Assembly (NCBI GenBank): GCA_002340985.1
Contig: DDNC01000023.1
Span: 10,681-74,680, forward strand
DNA from: Firmicutes bacterium UBA2530
Lineage (GTDB): Bacteria > Bacillota > Clostridia > Tissierellales > Sedimentibacteraceae
Length of the DNA stretch: 64,000 bases
Direction: 5' to 3'
A program made the position numbers and the translations under genes. A model generated the notes under the pieces. That model was not told the origin of the DNA. It worked only from the letters and a program-made list of their open reading frames with translations, and searched no databases. Below are positions 15,779 to 25,185 of the stretch, piece by piece (positions within the stretch are counted from its first letter, which is position 1; every line of letters starts with the position of its first letter).

Positions 15779-17701
15779 TTATTTTAATAACTCAAGTACA
15801 GACTCATACATAATTTTTATTTGTGGCATAATGCTTTGATTAGCCTGCATAAGAATTTGCTCTTTAACATATCCCGCCATCTCCTTAGCCATATCAGCAT
15901 CTCTTATTTGGCCTTCCGAATCAGTGATATTTATATATGAATTGTCCACATTGGACTTTGCATGTTCCATTCTGTTATGTAGAGCACCAAATATGCTTCT
16001 TTGACTGGAAATTCCCTCTGAAGCTGCATCTATTGCTGAAATCGCATTGTTCGCATCATGCCGTGTCAGAACAGAGATATCGCTTATTCCAAGCTTGTTA
16101 TTGCTTAGGCTATCATAATCTATAGAAATTATCTCTCCCTTGTTTGCTCCAGCCTGTATATCTAACTTAATTATATCCTTTTTCTCATATACCGGAGAAT
16201 CTACTTTTATATCATTTAATGTTTGCCCGCTGATACGAGTATAGGTGTTTGACGGGCTATTGGTGCTTTCATTCCCTGCAAATATATCAAGTCCTTTTAT
16301 ATTTGACAGCTTGTCTTTTATCGTATCTACCGTATCCGAAGCTCCTACAGCAATTTTCATGGTAATGTTTCCTACGGATTTATAGCTTGAGGAATCCCCA
16401 GGATTAATCTTATAATCAGATTCAGATGTTAAATTAAAGTTCACAAAAATATAGCCGCCTGTTTCATTAGTATCTTTCAGCAGGCTAACTCCAGCATCAT
16501 TATTGAGGGAATATATCACAGAGTCCAAATCAGCTCCGTCAGGAACAGGAGAATAGACTTTCTTATATTCCTCAATTTTTCCATTAGATTCATATACATC
16601 CCACCACTTTTTATTCGGATCCTTCCAATAGCAACGGTAATCCGTACTATAGGATTCCGCCTTAACTGTTCCTATATTTGGCATCTCAAATTCAAACTGC
16701 CACTTTAAGGATGAATCAGATACGATGGGATCTTGAATTAAATTATTTTCATTAACAATTTTGCTTACGGAATTTTCAATAAACGCCGTATCATATTCTT
16801 CAAAATTCTTATTTGATGCCAACAATGCCTCATAATAAATTGATGCAGAAAAAGAGACACCGTTAATTGAATTCCCATCATCAGTAAATACCTTTGTGCC
16901 TACACTGTTATGGGTTGAACTATAAACTCTCGCACCATTTATTGATGCAATTACGTCCTGAAGCTCAGCAAACTTATTTACGTTGTAAGAATAGGTAAAA
17001 TCAATACCTTTTAATTCAGGATTATTTAACAAGTCCAAATGCTCTGAAAGTCTAAAACCATGGTTCTTCCCTGTTATACCTGCTGGCCATGATATAGTAT
17101 CGGAATTGTACTCATTGCCATTATACGCCTTCCAACTAACAACTATCCCATTTTCATCAGCCTTTAATAAATATGAGCCATCGGCGGGTACAGAACCTTT
17201 ATTATTATTGTCAAGTGAATAATCAGCATTAATCACATTTGCCGTCACTGCCGTTACCTTTTTCACTCCGATTTGAACATCACTATACTGATCCCAAACC
17301 TTTATACCATTAAATTCAGTTCCATTAAAAATGTTACTGGCTTCCTGCTTCAGTTGTTTAATCTCTTCTTCTATAGCCTGCCTGTCCTCACCCTGATAAA
17401 CATCATTAGATGCCTTCACCGAAAGCTCTCTTATCCTTAAGAATATATTCTGAACCTCTTGAAGGGCTCCGTCAGCAACCTGAACGTAGTTTATTCCATC
17501 ACTGATATTATTAGAGGCCTGAGATAGTCCATTGATTTGTGCCCTCATCTTTTCCGAGATAGCAAGTCCGGCTGCATCGTCTGCGGAACAATTTATTCTA
17601 TATCCCGAAGCAAGCCTTTCACAACTCTTTTGTAATTTATTATTTACCTTTTTCATATTACCATAAGCATTTATCAATGAAATATTATTTGCAATTCTCA
17701 C
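15779..17701 (-). CDS. Flagellin with an enlarged central domain
   Basis: A 640-residue flagellin. The N-terminal D0/D1 region (1-145: KLQKSCERLASGYRIN, DDAAGLAISEKMRAQI, ADGALQEVQNIFLRIRELSV) and C-terminal D1/D0 region (about 560-640: NRMEHAKSNV, DADMAKEMAGYVKEQIL) are well conserved. The 400-residue middle is variable, surface exposed and of no recognised domain; common clostridial flagellins are nearer 270-400 residues. No other flagellar genes are nearby. A SigD-type promoter precedes it. The gene lies between two scars of a duplicated yedK-acetyltransferase unit. Confidence 0.92.
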   Translation of the reverse strand: MRIANNISLINAYGNMKKVNNKLQKSCERLASGYRINCSADDAAGLAISEKMRAQINGLSQASNNISDGINYVQVADGALQEVQNIFLRIRELSVKASNDVYQGEDRQAIEEEIKQLKQEASNIFNGTEFNGIKVWDQYSDVQIGVKKVTAVTANVINADYSLDNNNKGSVPADGSYLLKADENGIVVSWKAYNGNEYNSDTISWPAGITGKNHGFRLSEHLDLLNNPELKGIDFTYSYNVNKFAELQDVIASINGARVYSSTHNSVGTKVFTDDGNSINGVSFSASIYYEALLASNKNFEEYDTAFIENSVSKIVNENNLIQDPIVSDSSLKWQFEFEMPNIGTVKAESYSTDYRCYWKDPNKKWWDVYESNGKIEEYKKVYSPVPDGADLDSVIYSLNNDAGVSLLKDTNETGGYIFVNFNLTSESDYKINPGDSSSYKSVGNITMKIAVGASDTVDTIKDKLSNIKGLDIFAGNESTNSPSNTYTRISGQTLNDIKVDSPVYEKKDIIKLDIQAGANKGEIISIDYDSLSNNKLGISDISVLTRHDANNAISAIDAASEGISSQRSIFGALHNRMEHAKSNVDNSYINITDSEGQIRDADMAKEMAGYVKEQILMQANQSIMPQIKIMYESVLELLK

Positions 17702-17784
17702 AGTTTTTCCTCCAAAGCAGCTATTGACAGTATCATGCTCTGATTACTTTCTTTTATCATCTCATTAAAGGGCCATATACTATA

Positions 17785-17811
17785 ATATCGGATTAATTAT
17801 GAAAATTTTTA
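17785..17811 (-). promoter_or_regulatory. SigD (sigma-28) promoter of the flagellin gene
   Basis: TAAA, a 15-bp spacer and TCCGATAT on the minus strand match the flagellar consensus TAAA-N15-GCCGATAA. It lies about 85 bp before the flagellin start. Apart from this, the yedK fragment and the acetyltransferase promoter, the gap 17702-18076 shows nothing. Confidence 0.75.
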
Positions 17812-17921
17812 CAGATGCAATGTTACACTTTTTTAACATTTGATTGCAAACTCCTGAAAAGACAGATGAAACGTTACCCTGACTTATCAAACAAATTAAG
17901 TCGCCGGGACTAATAATAAAA

Positions 17922-18003
17922 TTTATATCAAAATAATATCTTCCGTAATGCTGCCACCTAAACCAATTATAACAATTCTATCAATTTAAAAAACCTTCTT
18001 ACA
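17922..18003 (-). pseudogene. Remnant of a second yedK 5' end
   Basis: Positions 17922-17945 are identical over 24 bases to 15558-15581 inside yedK, and the similarity continues across the start codon and ribosome binding site (CCACCT) into TATAATTG-like upstream sequence. The ATGTGCGG of yedK has become ATTACGG, so the start is lost and the frame shifted. Only codons 2-9 or so remain before similarity ends. Confidence 0.75.
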
Positions 18004-18011
18004 CATTTTAA

Positions 18012-18040
18012 TTGCCCGCATGATATTATGGGGATATAAT
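18012..18040 (+). promoter_or_regulatory. SigA-type promoter of the acetyltransferase gene
   Basis: TTGCCC, a 17-bp spacer and TATAAT. Transcription would start near 18047, which rules out the upstream ATG at 18020 and supports the start at 18077. Confidence 0.75.
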
Positions 18041-18076
18041 ATATTATATAAAATTTCTAATGACAGGGTATCACTT

Positions 18077-18544
18077 ATGATTAAAACAGTTAGATGCATA
18101 TTAAGAAGCTTTGAAGAAAAGGATTTAGATTCATTCATGGTTTATAGAAACAACAATGAATGGATGAAATATCAGGGCTTTAAGAACTTAACAAAGGATG
18201 AATACAGAAATGTGCTATTAGTTCCCCCTAATATTGAAAATGGAGTTCAGCTTGCTATTGCCGATAAGAACACCGATGAACTTTTAGGTGATCTATACCT
18301 AATAAAAAAAGAAAACACCATTGAAATAGGATACACCATAAACCCTGCATATGCACGAAAAGGATATATAACAGAAATCCTGGAAGCAGTATTGATAAAG
18401 CTTAAAGAATGCTATCCCGGGTATAAAATAATCGCAGAAATAGAAAAAGACAACTTTCCTTCTAGAAAGCTACTGCTTAAGCTAGGATTTGTATTTGATG
18501 ATTGGATAGAAGAGTGGCAATCGGAGGTTTATATTTACCTTTAG
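18077..18544 (+). CDS. GNAT-family N-acetyltransferase
   Basis: A 155-residue RimJ/RimL-type acetyltransferase that would use acetyl-CoA on an amino group. It opens MIKTVRCILRSFEEKDLDSF, typical of the group; IEIGYTINPAYARKGYITEILEAV is the acetyl-CoA binding segment (here RKGY in place of the usual RGxGxA-like loop) and IEKDNFPSRKLLLKLGF the C-terminal helix and strand. Substrate is unknown. Start chosen because the promoter at 18012-18040 excludes the earlier Met; the ribosome binding site is weak. A decayed copy of its 3' end lies at 15638-15688. Confidence 0.85.
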   Translation: MIKTVRCILRSFEEKDLDSFMVYRNNNEWMKYQGFKNLTKDEYRNVLLVPPNIENGVQLAIADKNTDELLGDLYLIKKENTIEIGYTINPAYARKGYITEILEAVLIKLKECYPGYKIIAEIEKDNFPSRKLLLKLGFVFDDWIEEWQSEVYIYL

Positions 18545-19150
18545 AAGGTAAAACATTTTTGTTATGCAACAATGCAACCACCTTTGGATGTTATACAAAG
18601 TTCAGTCAAATTAGGGGACAGCCTTCCTTCACAAACATTAACATTAATTGCTCATTGGACCAAAAGAAAATAGTATACTTGCCTATTCGGAATAGACTAA
18701 ACACAGAATATCCTCCATTTTATGCGAACCTAAAGATTAAATGGGTATTATTCTTTAAAAATTCTCGAAAATATTAGTTTTATTCAAAGAACACCTAAAC
18801 AAAAAAATTTTGACATCTCACAATCTTGATAATAACCCTTGGAATTCCAATGGAATTTTTGTGGAATCCTCCTTTTTAAGCTTTACGTGTGTGAAATAGT
18901 AGGGCTTCATTAGGTGCAGCGTAAATTTAATATATGAATATTATTACACTTTACATTTTCCCAAAAAAGATAAATGGAATGTTCCTATGTCTTCTGTCCC
19001 GCTGCTTTCAGATGACACCAACTCCGTCCCCAGAACAGAAAAAGACTGTTTCTAAATGGATTCAATTTAAAATTTGCTACATTTACCTTAAAATATTTCT
19101 ATACATTTTCTTATTGTACACTTACTACATGTATTTTCCGCGTGTTTTCT
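18545..19150. other. Long non-coding stretch, possibly decayed sequence
   Basis: About 600 bp between the acetyltransferase and the S-layer terminator. Open frames here (18502-18777 and 18934-19197 on the plus strand) lack convincing ribosome binding sites and have no recognisable domain. GGGGACAG at 18614 and CCGTCCCC at 19024 are oppositely oriented GC-rich islands in AT-rich sequence, which may be ends of a degraded insertion. TGGAATTCCA near 18840 is a short palindrome. I see no gene. Confidence 0.5.
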
Positions 19151-19176
19151 TAATAAAAAGAGAGTTGCCTCTCTCA
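19151..19176 (-). terminator. Terminator of the S-layer gene
   Basis: On the minus strand AGAGA, a short loop and TCTCT are followed by TTTTTATT, about 55 bp after the stop codon. Confidence 0.7.
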
Positions 19177-19231
19177 GAAATACTATGTTCTGATTGAGAC
19201 AACCCATCATTTTAACTATTTAGTTATTGTA

Positions 19232-21676
19232 TTATTCAAATATGATTATGAATTCTACAAGGTTTGAAGTCGCATCTAAGAAATATATAAACTTCGTATC
19301 ATCTTTAATAGCACTTAATTTGCTTACTACTTCTATATCGTCATCTTTATCTATTTTTACAATAGTACCTGAACCGATATTGAAATTAAGCGGCGTACTA
19401 CCTTTAGTTAAAGTGATTGTTCCTTCACTTGCATTTACTGCTGAAGCAGTTGTAGCTGAAGCTTTATCAGCATACACATATTTTTTCGATGCTGCTGCAT
19501 TTGCTAATGTTTTAGCATCTTTCTGTACTACATCTTCGTCATTCAGTTCAAGAATGTATAATCCTTTTGTTACAGTAACTAAATCTTTCTCTTTTGTAAA
19601 GATATCTTTCTTTGCACCGTTAATGTATGCATTTACTCTTTGAACCTTATTTCCGTCGTTATCTGTATCTTTGTAAACTGAATTAATATATGCATAATAT
19701 GAAGTAGTTTTATCTAATACGCTAGTAGCATGCAGAGCAACTATTTTACCATTCTTGTATGCTGCAACACCTTTAACTTCAGAACCTAACTTAGATTCAC
19801 TGATTACATCTCCGTCTTTATTAAAGATTACTGCATTAGACGCAAGAATGAATGATTTGCTGTTAGTCTTCATATCTATAGCTCTTGTAATTTCTTCAAT
19901 AGAAGAAATATCTTTTGATTTACTATCTAATGAATAAGAAACTAATTTGTCAACAAGATTTACACCAGCAGCAAGAGTTATATCTCCAGATTGCTGAGTA
20001 GGATCAAGAACAAACAAGTCTTTTAACTTCTTATTCTCTATAACGCCATTTTTATCCAACGTTATATCAAATGTATATGTTACTGTTTCATTTGCTGAAG
20101 TGTGAAGTTTTACTCTTGGAGCTTTATCAACTGAATATTTGCCAGCGGCACTCTTTTCAAATGAGCCTTTAAACACGTCTGCTACAACAGCATATGTCTT
20201 ATCGCCTTCCGAATCTCCTTTGAAAGCTATTATCTTGCCATTATCGTCCAAGTAGAATGTACCTGCATCGCCTAAATCAGGAACGTCTATGCTTAAACCA
20301 TCATTAACATCATATTTAGTTTTGTCAACATAGATACCATCTTTATGAGTACCAGTTACCTTACCATCTACAGTCTTTCTTGAAACTGCAAGTGTTAATT
20401 TATCAGTAGCTTTAACTGTAGCATCTTTTCCAAGAGGTGCATAGACTGCAACTATATCATCTACTTTAATGTCAGACAATTCTGTAGCATCACCTTTAAC
20501 AATCAGGTTTTTAGAATCAACTTTTTTGTTCTTAACAGGTAAGTAGATTTCGTCTATTGAAGTTGCATCAGCTTTATATGTTTCTTCAACCTGAACAAAA
20601 GTATTAGCTTTTTCAACTACGATACCTGCAACCTCTGCGCCGTCTTTTATTCTTGTTGCATCTTTGTCAAGAACAACAGTAATTTTAGCGTCTTCTAAAT
20701 TAGCTTTATTAAGATCACTTAATTTTTCTTCAACATTGTTGTAAGATACTAAAGCACCATATACATTGAAAGTATAATCTCCAACTTCTAACTCATCTAA
20801 CTTTGTACCAGCACCTAATTTAATGCTTTCAAAAGTTTCATTATAAGTTAAGCTGTTAACTTTTCCTACATAAACAACTTCTTTATCCTTGTTTTTGTTG
20901 AAGTATGCTTCTACAGACTGGAATAAATATCCTGTTAAATCAACTTTATCTCCCGCATAGTTCTTGTCTTCAGGGTTTATGTGTTGGAAACCAACTGTAA
21001 AATCATAATTAGGTGTAGCAATTCTTGATATAAGAAGTACAGGTGTCTTGTCATCTTTACCTACTGATATATACTCTCTTACTACATCTCCATCACTGTT
21101 AATCTTGACCAACTGCTGCTCTAAAGAATTGAACATTGCCTGAGCAACTCCACCTCTGTCAGCGCCAGTTGATTTCATATCAACATTTTTAGTGATATTT
21201 AATTCAGCTGCTTTTACTTTGAAGTTTGTAGGCCAAGGCATACTCTTCAATTCGTTTGAAGAATCAGTATATCCTAATCCTCTAACTAACATAGTTAAAA
21301 CTTGGTCATAAGTTACTATTCCGTCAGGATTGAATTTTCCATCGCCTGTACCTATAACGATTCCTCTTCCAGCTGCAAGAGCTATCCACTGATCAGCCCA
21401 GTGTCCTTGAGTATCAGTAAAGTTGCTCTTTGAACCAGCAACTAAGTCACCGTATCCAAGTAATTCAACCATTAATTTAGCCATTTCAGCTCTTGTTACT
21501 GTTTTTTCAGGTCTGAAAGTACCGTCTTCATAACCTGTTATTACGCCTAAAGCTGCCAATGTGTCAACTGCTTCTTCGTAATCAGTAGTTACGTCATCGA
21601 ATTTTGCTGCGAAAGCAAAGCTCATGCTTGATAATACCATTGCGATTACCAAGACAAGTGATAACACTTTTTTCAT
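19232..21676 (-). CDS. S-layer protein with N-terminal SLH domains
   Basis: An 814-residue exported surface protein. A signal peptide (MKKVLSLVLVIAMVLSSM, cleavage probably after AFA near residue 24) is followed by two clear SLH repeats, FDDVTTDYEEAVDTLAALG...TRAEMAKLM and FTDTQGHWADQWIALAAGRG, which anchor the protein to a pyruvylated wall polymer. A third repeat is degenerate at best. The rest is Lys- and Asp-rich beta-type sequence without a known domain. An upstream in-frame Met (21742) is rejected because AGGAGG sits just before 21676. The strong promoter and leader suggest a major S-layer protein. Confidence 0.92.
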   Translation of the reverse strand: MKKVLSLVLVIAMVLSSMSFAFAAKFDDVTTDYEEAVDTLAALGVITGYEDGTFRPEKTVTRAEMAKLMVELLGYGDLVAGSKSNFTDTQGHWADQWIALAAGRGIVIGTGDGKFNPDGIVTYDQVLTMLVRGLGYTDSSNELKSMPWPTNFKVKAAELNITKNVDMKSTGADRGGVAQAMFNSLEQQLVKINSDGDVVREYISVGKDDKTPVLLISRIATPNYDFTVGFQHINPEDKNYAGDKVDLTGYLFQSVEAYFNKNKDKEVVYVGKVNSLTYNETFESIKLGAGTKLDELEVGDYTFNVYGALVSYNNVEEKLSDLNKANLEDAKITVVLDKDATRIKDGAEVAGIVVEKANTFVQVEETYKADATSIDEIYLPVKNKKVDSKNLIVKGDATELSDIKVDDIVAVYAPLGKDATVKATDKLTLAVSRKTVDGKVTGTHKDGIYVDKTKYDVNDGLSIDVPDLGDAGTFYLDDNGKIIAFKGDSEGDKTYAVVADVFKGSFEKSAAGKYSVDKAPRVKLHTSANETVTYTFDITLDKNGVIENKKLKDLFVLDPTQQSGDITLAAGVNLVDKLVSYSLDSKSKDISSIEEITRAIDMKTNSKSFILASNAVIFNKDGDVISESKLGSEVKGVAAYKNGKIVALHATSVLDKTTSYYAYINSVYKDTDNDGNKVQRVNAYINGAKKDIFTKEKDLVTVTKGLYILELNDEDVVQKDAKTLANAAASKKYVYADKASATTASAVNASEGTITLTKGSTPLNFNIGSGTIVKIDKDDDIEVVSKLSAIKDDTKFIYFLDATSNLVEFIIIFE

Positions 21677-21754
21677 TCTATATTTCCTCCTATGAAATTG
21701 TTTGTGGGTGTTAGGTCCCCCTGTACCATCATTGCTATGCACAATGACTTAAGT

Positions 21755-21783
21755 ATTATAACACCGTGTTATTATGTAGTCAA
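21755..21783 (-). promoter_or_regulatory. Strong SigA promoter of the S-layer gene
   Basis: TTGACT, a 17-bp spacer and TATAAT on the minus strand. The transcript would have a leader of about 70 bases. A near-palindrome AACACCGTGTT lies in the spacer just before the -10 box. The rest of 21677-21989 is AT-rich and shows nothing further. Confidence 0.8.
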
Positions 21784-21989
21784 CATTTTACAGCAACTGT
21801 AATGTTCTTGTAATATTCACAGCATTAAAATGCCAAAGTGCTTATGTATATAATATACCACAGGTTTTTGATATTAATATTACAGAAGTGTTACAGTCTT
21901 ATAGCCTCTGATGCTCTTTGTTGTCGCATTTTAGCCGTATTTATGGTTAAAAAAATAAGGAGACGGTATTTGGCGCCATCCCCTTGAGA

Positions 21990-22556
21990 TTATAAATTAT
22001 CTGTATTTTCAAAGCCTTTATGTCTATTCTCATTCTTGCTTCCGGCTCTTCGCTCCGCATGTATCCCGCTGCTAAACAATTCGTACAATGCCAGGCACCC
22101 CGTTATCGTCAAAATAATACCTATTATTATAACAACCGTATTCAGCGCTGCCCTTGCATTAATTATGCAGTAAAACGCAAACAATATTCCTGCTCCGTTG
22201 ATTATCAGCATTATCACATCAGAGTAATCCTTTACCTTTATGGAATTAACATATGGTGGTACTGTTACGAACAGCAGCATTGCTCCTATCAGAAGCATGG
22301 TCAGCTCCGGTTTTATAATTCCTAAAATCGATGCCGCTATGGCAATGTAATACTTCATTCTATCCTTCTGTGATAAAAATACATATGTCATTTTTAAATT
22401 TACAAAACAAAAACCAAGCAGCAAAATCATTGCAAGGCGCACTGCTGCCGCTCCTATGTAGCTTGATGCCAATATAAATATGATTCCGGACAATGTAAGG
22501 GACAGGCTTATAATTTTTAAGGTTTTCGTCTTTAGGTTAAAATGATTGAATAACAT
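21990..22556 (-). CDS. Small multi-pass membrane protein
   Basis: I cannot assign this 188-residue protein firmly. It has about six hydrophobic segments between residues 12 and 165, arranged in pairs, which resembles the DUF308/HdeD type of small membrane protein, and a polar, positively charged C-terminal tail of about 25 residues. GGGGGAG precedes the ATG. It is alone, divergent from the M14 peptidase gene. Confidence 0.7.
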   Translation of the reverse strand: MLFNHFNLKTKTLKIISLSLTLSGIIFILASSYIGAAAVRLAMILLLGFCFVNLKMTYVFLSQKDRMKYYIAIAASILGIIKPELTMLLIGAMLLFVTVPPYVNSIKVKDYSDVIMLIINGAGILFAFYCIINARAALNTVVIIIGIILTITGCLALYELFSSGIHAERRAGSKNENRHKGFENTDNL

Positions 22557-22644
22557 GTGCTCCCCCTTTGTTTCGATGATTAATTATAGCATTTATACTA
22601 TTTCATAGCAATAAAAAGAAGTAGGAAGCTGAATTTTATTATTA

Positions 22645-22674
22645 TTGTATAAACTGAAATTTTTATATTATAAT
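22645..22674 (+). promoter_or_regulatory. Candidate SigA promoter of the M14 peptidase-cinA unit
   Basis: TTGTAT, an 18-bp spacer and TATAAT, about 30 bp before the start codon region. AT-rich surroundings make chance matches likely. Confidence 0.45.
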
Positions 22675-22705
22675 AAATTTATTACTTACAAATGAAGAGG
22701 TGTGT

Positions 22706-23722
22706 ATGAACAAATTTATAGTGGATACTTCCGATACATATTATCTGAATGAAATTTACAGTGATATTGATAAATTATGCAGCAGATACAGCCATATTCT
22801 GAGCAAATTCACAATAGGCAAAACTGTTGAAAACCTGGATATCATCGCTTTAAAATTAAGCAGTAACAATGCCCTGCCTAAGCCTTCAGTGCTCTTTGTT
22901 GGCGGTATTCATGCACGGGAGGACTTTTCCGTAATGCTTTGCATGAAGATGGTTGATTATTATTGCAAATATTATATGGAAGAAAAGCAGTTTGACGGAT
23001 ATGATGTTAAGAGTATATTGGACACAGTTGATATGTATTTTATTCCTGTTGCAAACCCCGACGGGCTCAATATAGTGCATCATGGTCTAAAGGCATCAAA
23101 AAACTACGAAGCATTGAAAAATATGAATATATGGGGCGAGGACCATACCTATTGGAAGGCTAACGCCAACGGTGTTGATTTAAACAAAAACTTTAATGAC
23201 GGAAACTGGGAGATACGCACATGTGTTCCAGGAACGGAGGTCCCATGCTCAGACAGGTTCAAGGGTTATTCCCCAAACAGTGAGCCGGAAACACGGGCTC
23301 TTGTTGATTTTTGCAACAAAATCGGCTTTACTCTCATGGTTACTTACCACTGCTCGGGAAATTGTACATTTTGGGCTGACAGCGGAACTCATGAGCTGTT
23401 TAACGGAATTGATGAAAGAATAATGGATGAGCTGCACTACAAATATATATACAGAAAAACAAAAATAAGCCAGGATCCTAAGGTTTATGGGTGCGGATTT
23501 GAGAACTGGTTCAGGGCAAGGATGAAAAGGCCTGCGTTTTGCATTGAGTTATCTCCGTTTGTGGATGGCGGAAGGCAGCATCCGGATTATTTATTTGATG
23601 AATTGGTGTGGCAGCATGCAAAAACAACAGGATTGTTTTTTGCGGAAAAGGCTGCGGAGGTTCATGATGAAATTTTCGGAAATGCGGAGAAATATGCTGC
23701 GTTGACAGAGTCAAAAAATTGA
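22706..23722 (+). CDS. M14-family zinc carboxypeptidase
   Basis: A 338-residue zinc peptidase of the M14 family, which removes C-terminal residues or splits gamma-D-glutamyl bonds in wall peptides. The zinc site is complete: HARE in GGIHARED (first His and Glu) and the second His in TYHCSG. VANPDGLN, NGVDLNKNF (substrate Asn-Arg-type loop) and the catalytic Glu in CIELSPF are also present. There is no signal peptide, so it should be cytoplasmic. The ATG at 22706 is preferred over GTG at 22700 because GAGAGG-type spacing fits. cinA follows after 51 bp. Confidence 0.87.
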   Translation: MNKFIVDTSDTYYLNEIYSDIDKLCSRYSHILSKFTIGKTVENLDIIALKLSSNNALPKPSVLFVGGIHAREDFSVMLCMKMVDYYCKYYMEEKQFDGYDVKSILDTVDMYFIPVANPDGLNIVHHGLKASKNYEALKNMNIWGEDHTYWKANANGVDLNKNFNDGNWEIRTCVPGTEVPCSDRFKGYSPNSEPETRALVDFCNKIGFTLMVTYHCSGNCTFWADSGTHELFNGIDERIMDELHYKYIYRKTKISQDPKVYGCGFENWFRARMKRPAFCIELSPFVDGGRQHPDYLFDELVWQHAKTTGLFFAEKAAEVHDEIFGNAEKYAALTESKN

Positions 23723-23773
23723 TTTATAGTAATATATATTTTACATATTTTAACTTAAGGAGCGTTATTGTAA

Positions 23774-25021
23774 ATGAATGCAGAAATACTTTGTGTAGGT
23801 ACTGAGCTTTTGCATGGAGACATAGTCAACACAAATGCCCAATATATATCTAAAAAATTGGCTGAAATAGCTATTGATGTACATTATCAGTCCGTGGTTG
23901 GTGATAATCCTGCCAGAATCAAGCAATGCTTTGCCACTGCCTTTTCAAGATCAGATGTAGTTGTATGCACCGGCGGACTTGGCCCAACACAGGATGATAT
24001 AACCAAGGATGTACTTGCAGAATACTTCGATGTGAAAATGGTTTATGACGAGGAGAGCTACCATCATGTAAGGGAGATTTATTCACGATTCAGAGGGGAT
24101 TTTCCTCAGAATAACATGAGGCAGACATATTTCCCCGAAGGGGCTGTAATTCTCAATAACCCAAACGGTACCGCAAATGCTTGCATAATGAAGGGTGAGG
24201 CAGACGGAAAAATGAAAATAGGCATATTGCTGCCCGGACCTCCTAAGGAAATGGAGCCATTGGTGGATAATGAGGTAATTCCTTATCTGAAGCAATTTTC
24301 CAACCAGGTTGTATTTGGCGAGAAGCTTATTGTTGTAAACATCGGCGAATCTGCTGCCGAGGAAATGATACTTGATTTAATTGAAAAGCAGACCAATCCC
24401 ACAATTGCTCCATATGCAGGTGCGGGCAGGGTTATTTTCAGAATTACCGCCAAGGCCGAAAGTAAAGAAAAATGCCTGGAACTGATTGAACCTATAAAGG
24501 AAGAATTAATAAGAAGGTTTGGTAGTGAAAATGCTTATGTTGCAGAAACCGGAAAGGTTGAAGACAAGGCTGCAGAGCTTCTGCTTGAGAAAAATATAAC
24601 TGTTGCTACAGCTGAATCACTGACGGGAGGCTTGGTATCATCAAAGCTCATCAGCTATCCGGGAATATCGAAGGTTTTTATGGAGGGCTTTGTTACATAT
24701 AGCAATGAGTCAAAAATCAACACACTGAATGTAAAAAAAGAGACTCTTGAAAAGTATGGTGCCGTAAGTGAAGAAACTGCAAAAGAAATGGCATATGGAG
24801 CCGCACAGGCTGCCGGAACCGATCTTGGGGTTTCAACCACCGGTATTGCAGGTCCTGACGGAGGCTCAGAGGAAAAGCCTGTGGGTCTCGTATATATTTG
24901 TGTATATTACAACGGAAAATATAACGTAAAAGAAATCAGAGCAACAGGCTCACGTGAGATTATAAGGGAGAGGGCTGCTACAACTGCTCTTGACTTAATC
25001 AGAAGCTGCATTGAAAAATAA
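23774..25021 (+). CDS. cinA: CinA-family protein (nicotinamide mononucleotide deamidase type)
   Basis: A 415-residue protein with both CinA domains: an N-terminal MoaB/MogA-like domain (1-170; EILCVGTELLHGDIVNTN, CTGGLGPTQDD) and a C-terminal CinA domain (about 255-410; TVATAESLTGGLVSSKL, GVSTTGIAGPDGG, PVGLVYI). The C-terminal domain deamidates NMN in pyridine nucleotide salvage and the N-terminal one is an ADP-ribose pyrophosphatase in characterised relatives. Length is typical. It ends with a strong terminator. Confidence 0.95.
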   Translation: MNAEILCVGTELLHGDIVNTNAQYISKKLAEIAIDVHYQSVVGDNPARIKQCFATAFSRSDVVVCTGGLGPTQDDITKDVLAEYFDVKMVYDEESYHHVREIYSRFRGDFPQNNMRQTYFPEGAVILNNPNGTANACIMKGEADGKMKIGILLPGPPKEMEPLVDNEVIPYLKQFSNQVVFGEKLIVVNIGESAAEEMILDLIEKQTNPTIAPYAGAGRVIFRITAKAESKEKCLELIEPIKEELIRRFGSENAYVAETGKVEDKAAELLLEKNITVATAESLTGGLVSSKLISYPGISKVFMEGFVTYSNESKINTLNVKKETLEKYGAVSEETAKEMAYGAAQAAGTDLGVSTTGIAGPDGGSEEKPVGLVYICVYYNGKYNVKEIRATGSREIIRERAATTALDLIRSCIEK

Positions 25022-25037
25022 TTGCTTAACTTATATG

Positions 25038-25060
25038 CCACAGAGTATTCTGTGGTTTTT
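25038..25060 (+). terminator. Terminator of the M14 peptidase-cinA unit
   Basis: Perfect stem CCACAGA/TCTGTGG with a GTAT loop followed by five T, 16 bp after the cinA stop codon. Confidence 0.92.
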
Positions 25061-25080
25061 AATTTATTTTCATTTTATAC

Positions 25081-25107
25081 TAAATATTGATAATTTTTAC
25101 ACGATAT
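25081..25107 (+). promoter_or_regulatory. Candidate SigD promoter of the chemoreceptor gene
   Basis: TAAA, a 15-bp spacer and CACGATAT, matching five of eight positions of the sigma-28 -10 box and the full -35 core. It is about 80 bp before the start codon and resembles the flagellin promoter. Confidence 0.6.
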
Positions 25108-25185
25108 ACTTTATGCCAAATTAGTTTTATATGGGCTAATTTCACAAAGTATGTTTAAAAATTCAGTAAATATGGAGGTATACCA

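Noticed and set aside
18934..19197. An 87-codon plus-strand frame before the S-layer terminator
   Set aside because: No ribosome binding site, Tyr/Ile/Phe-rich composition as expected from AT-rich non-coding DNA, and it runs through the S-layer gene terminator.
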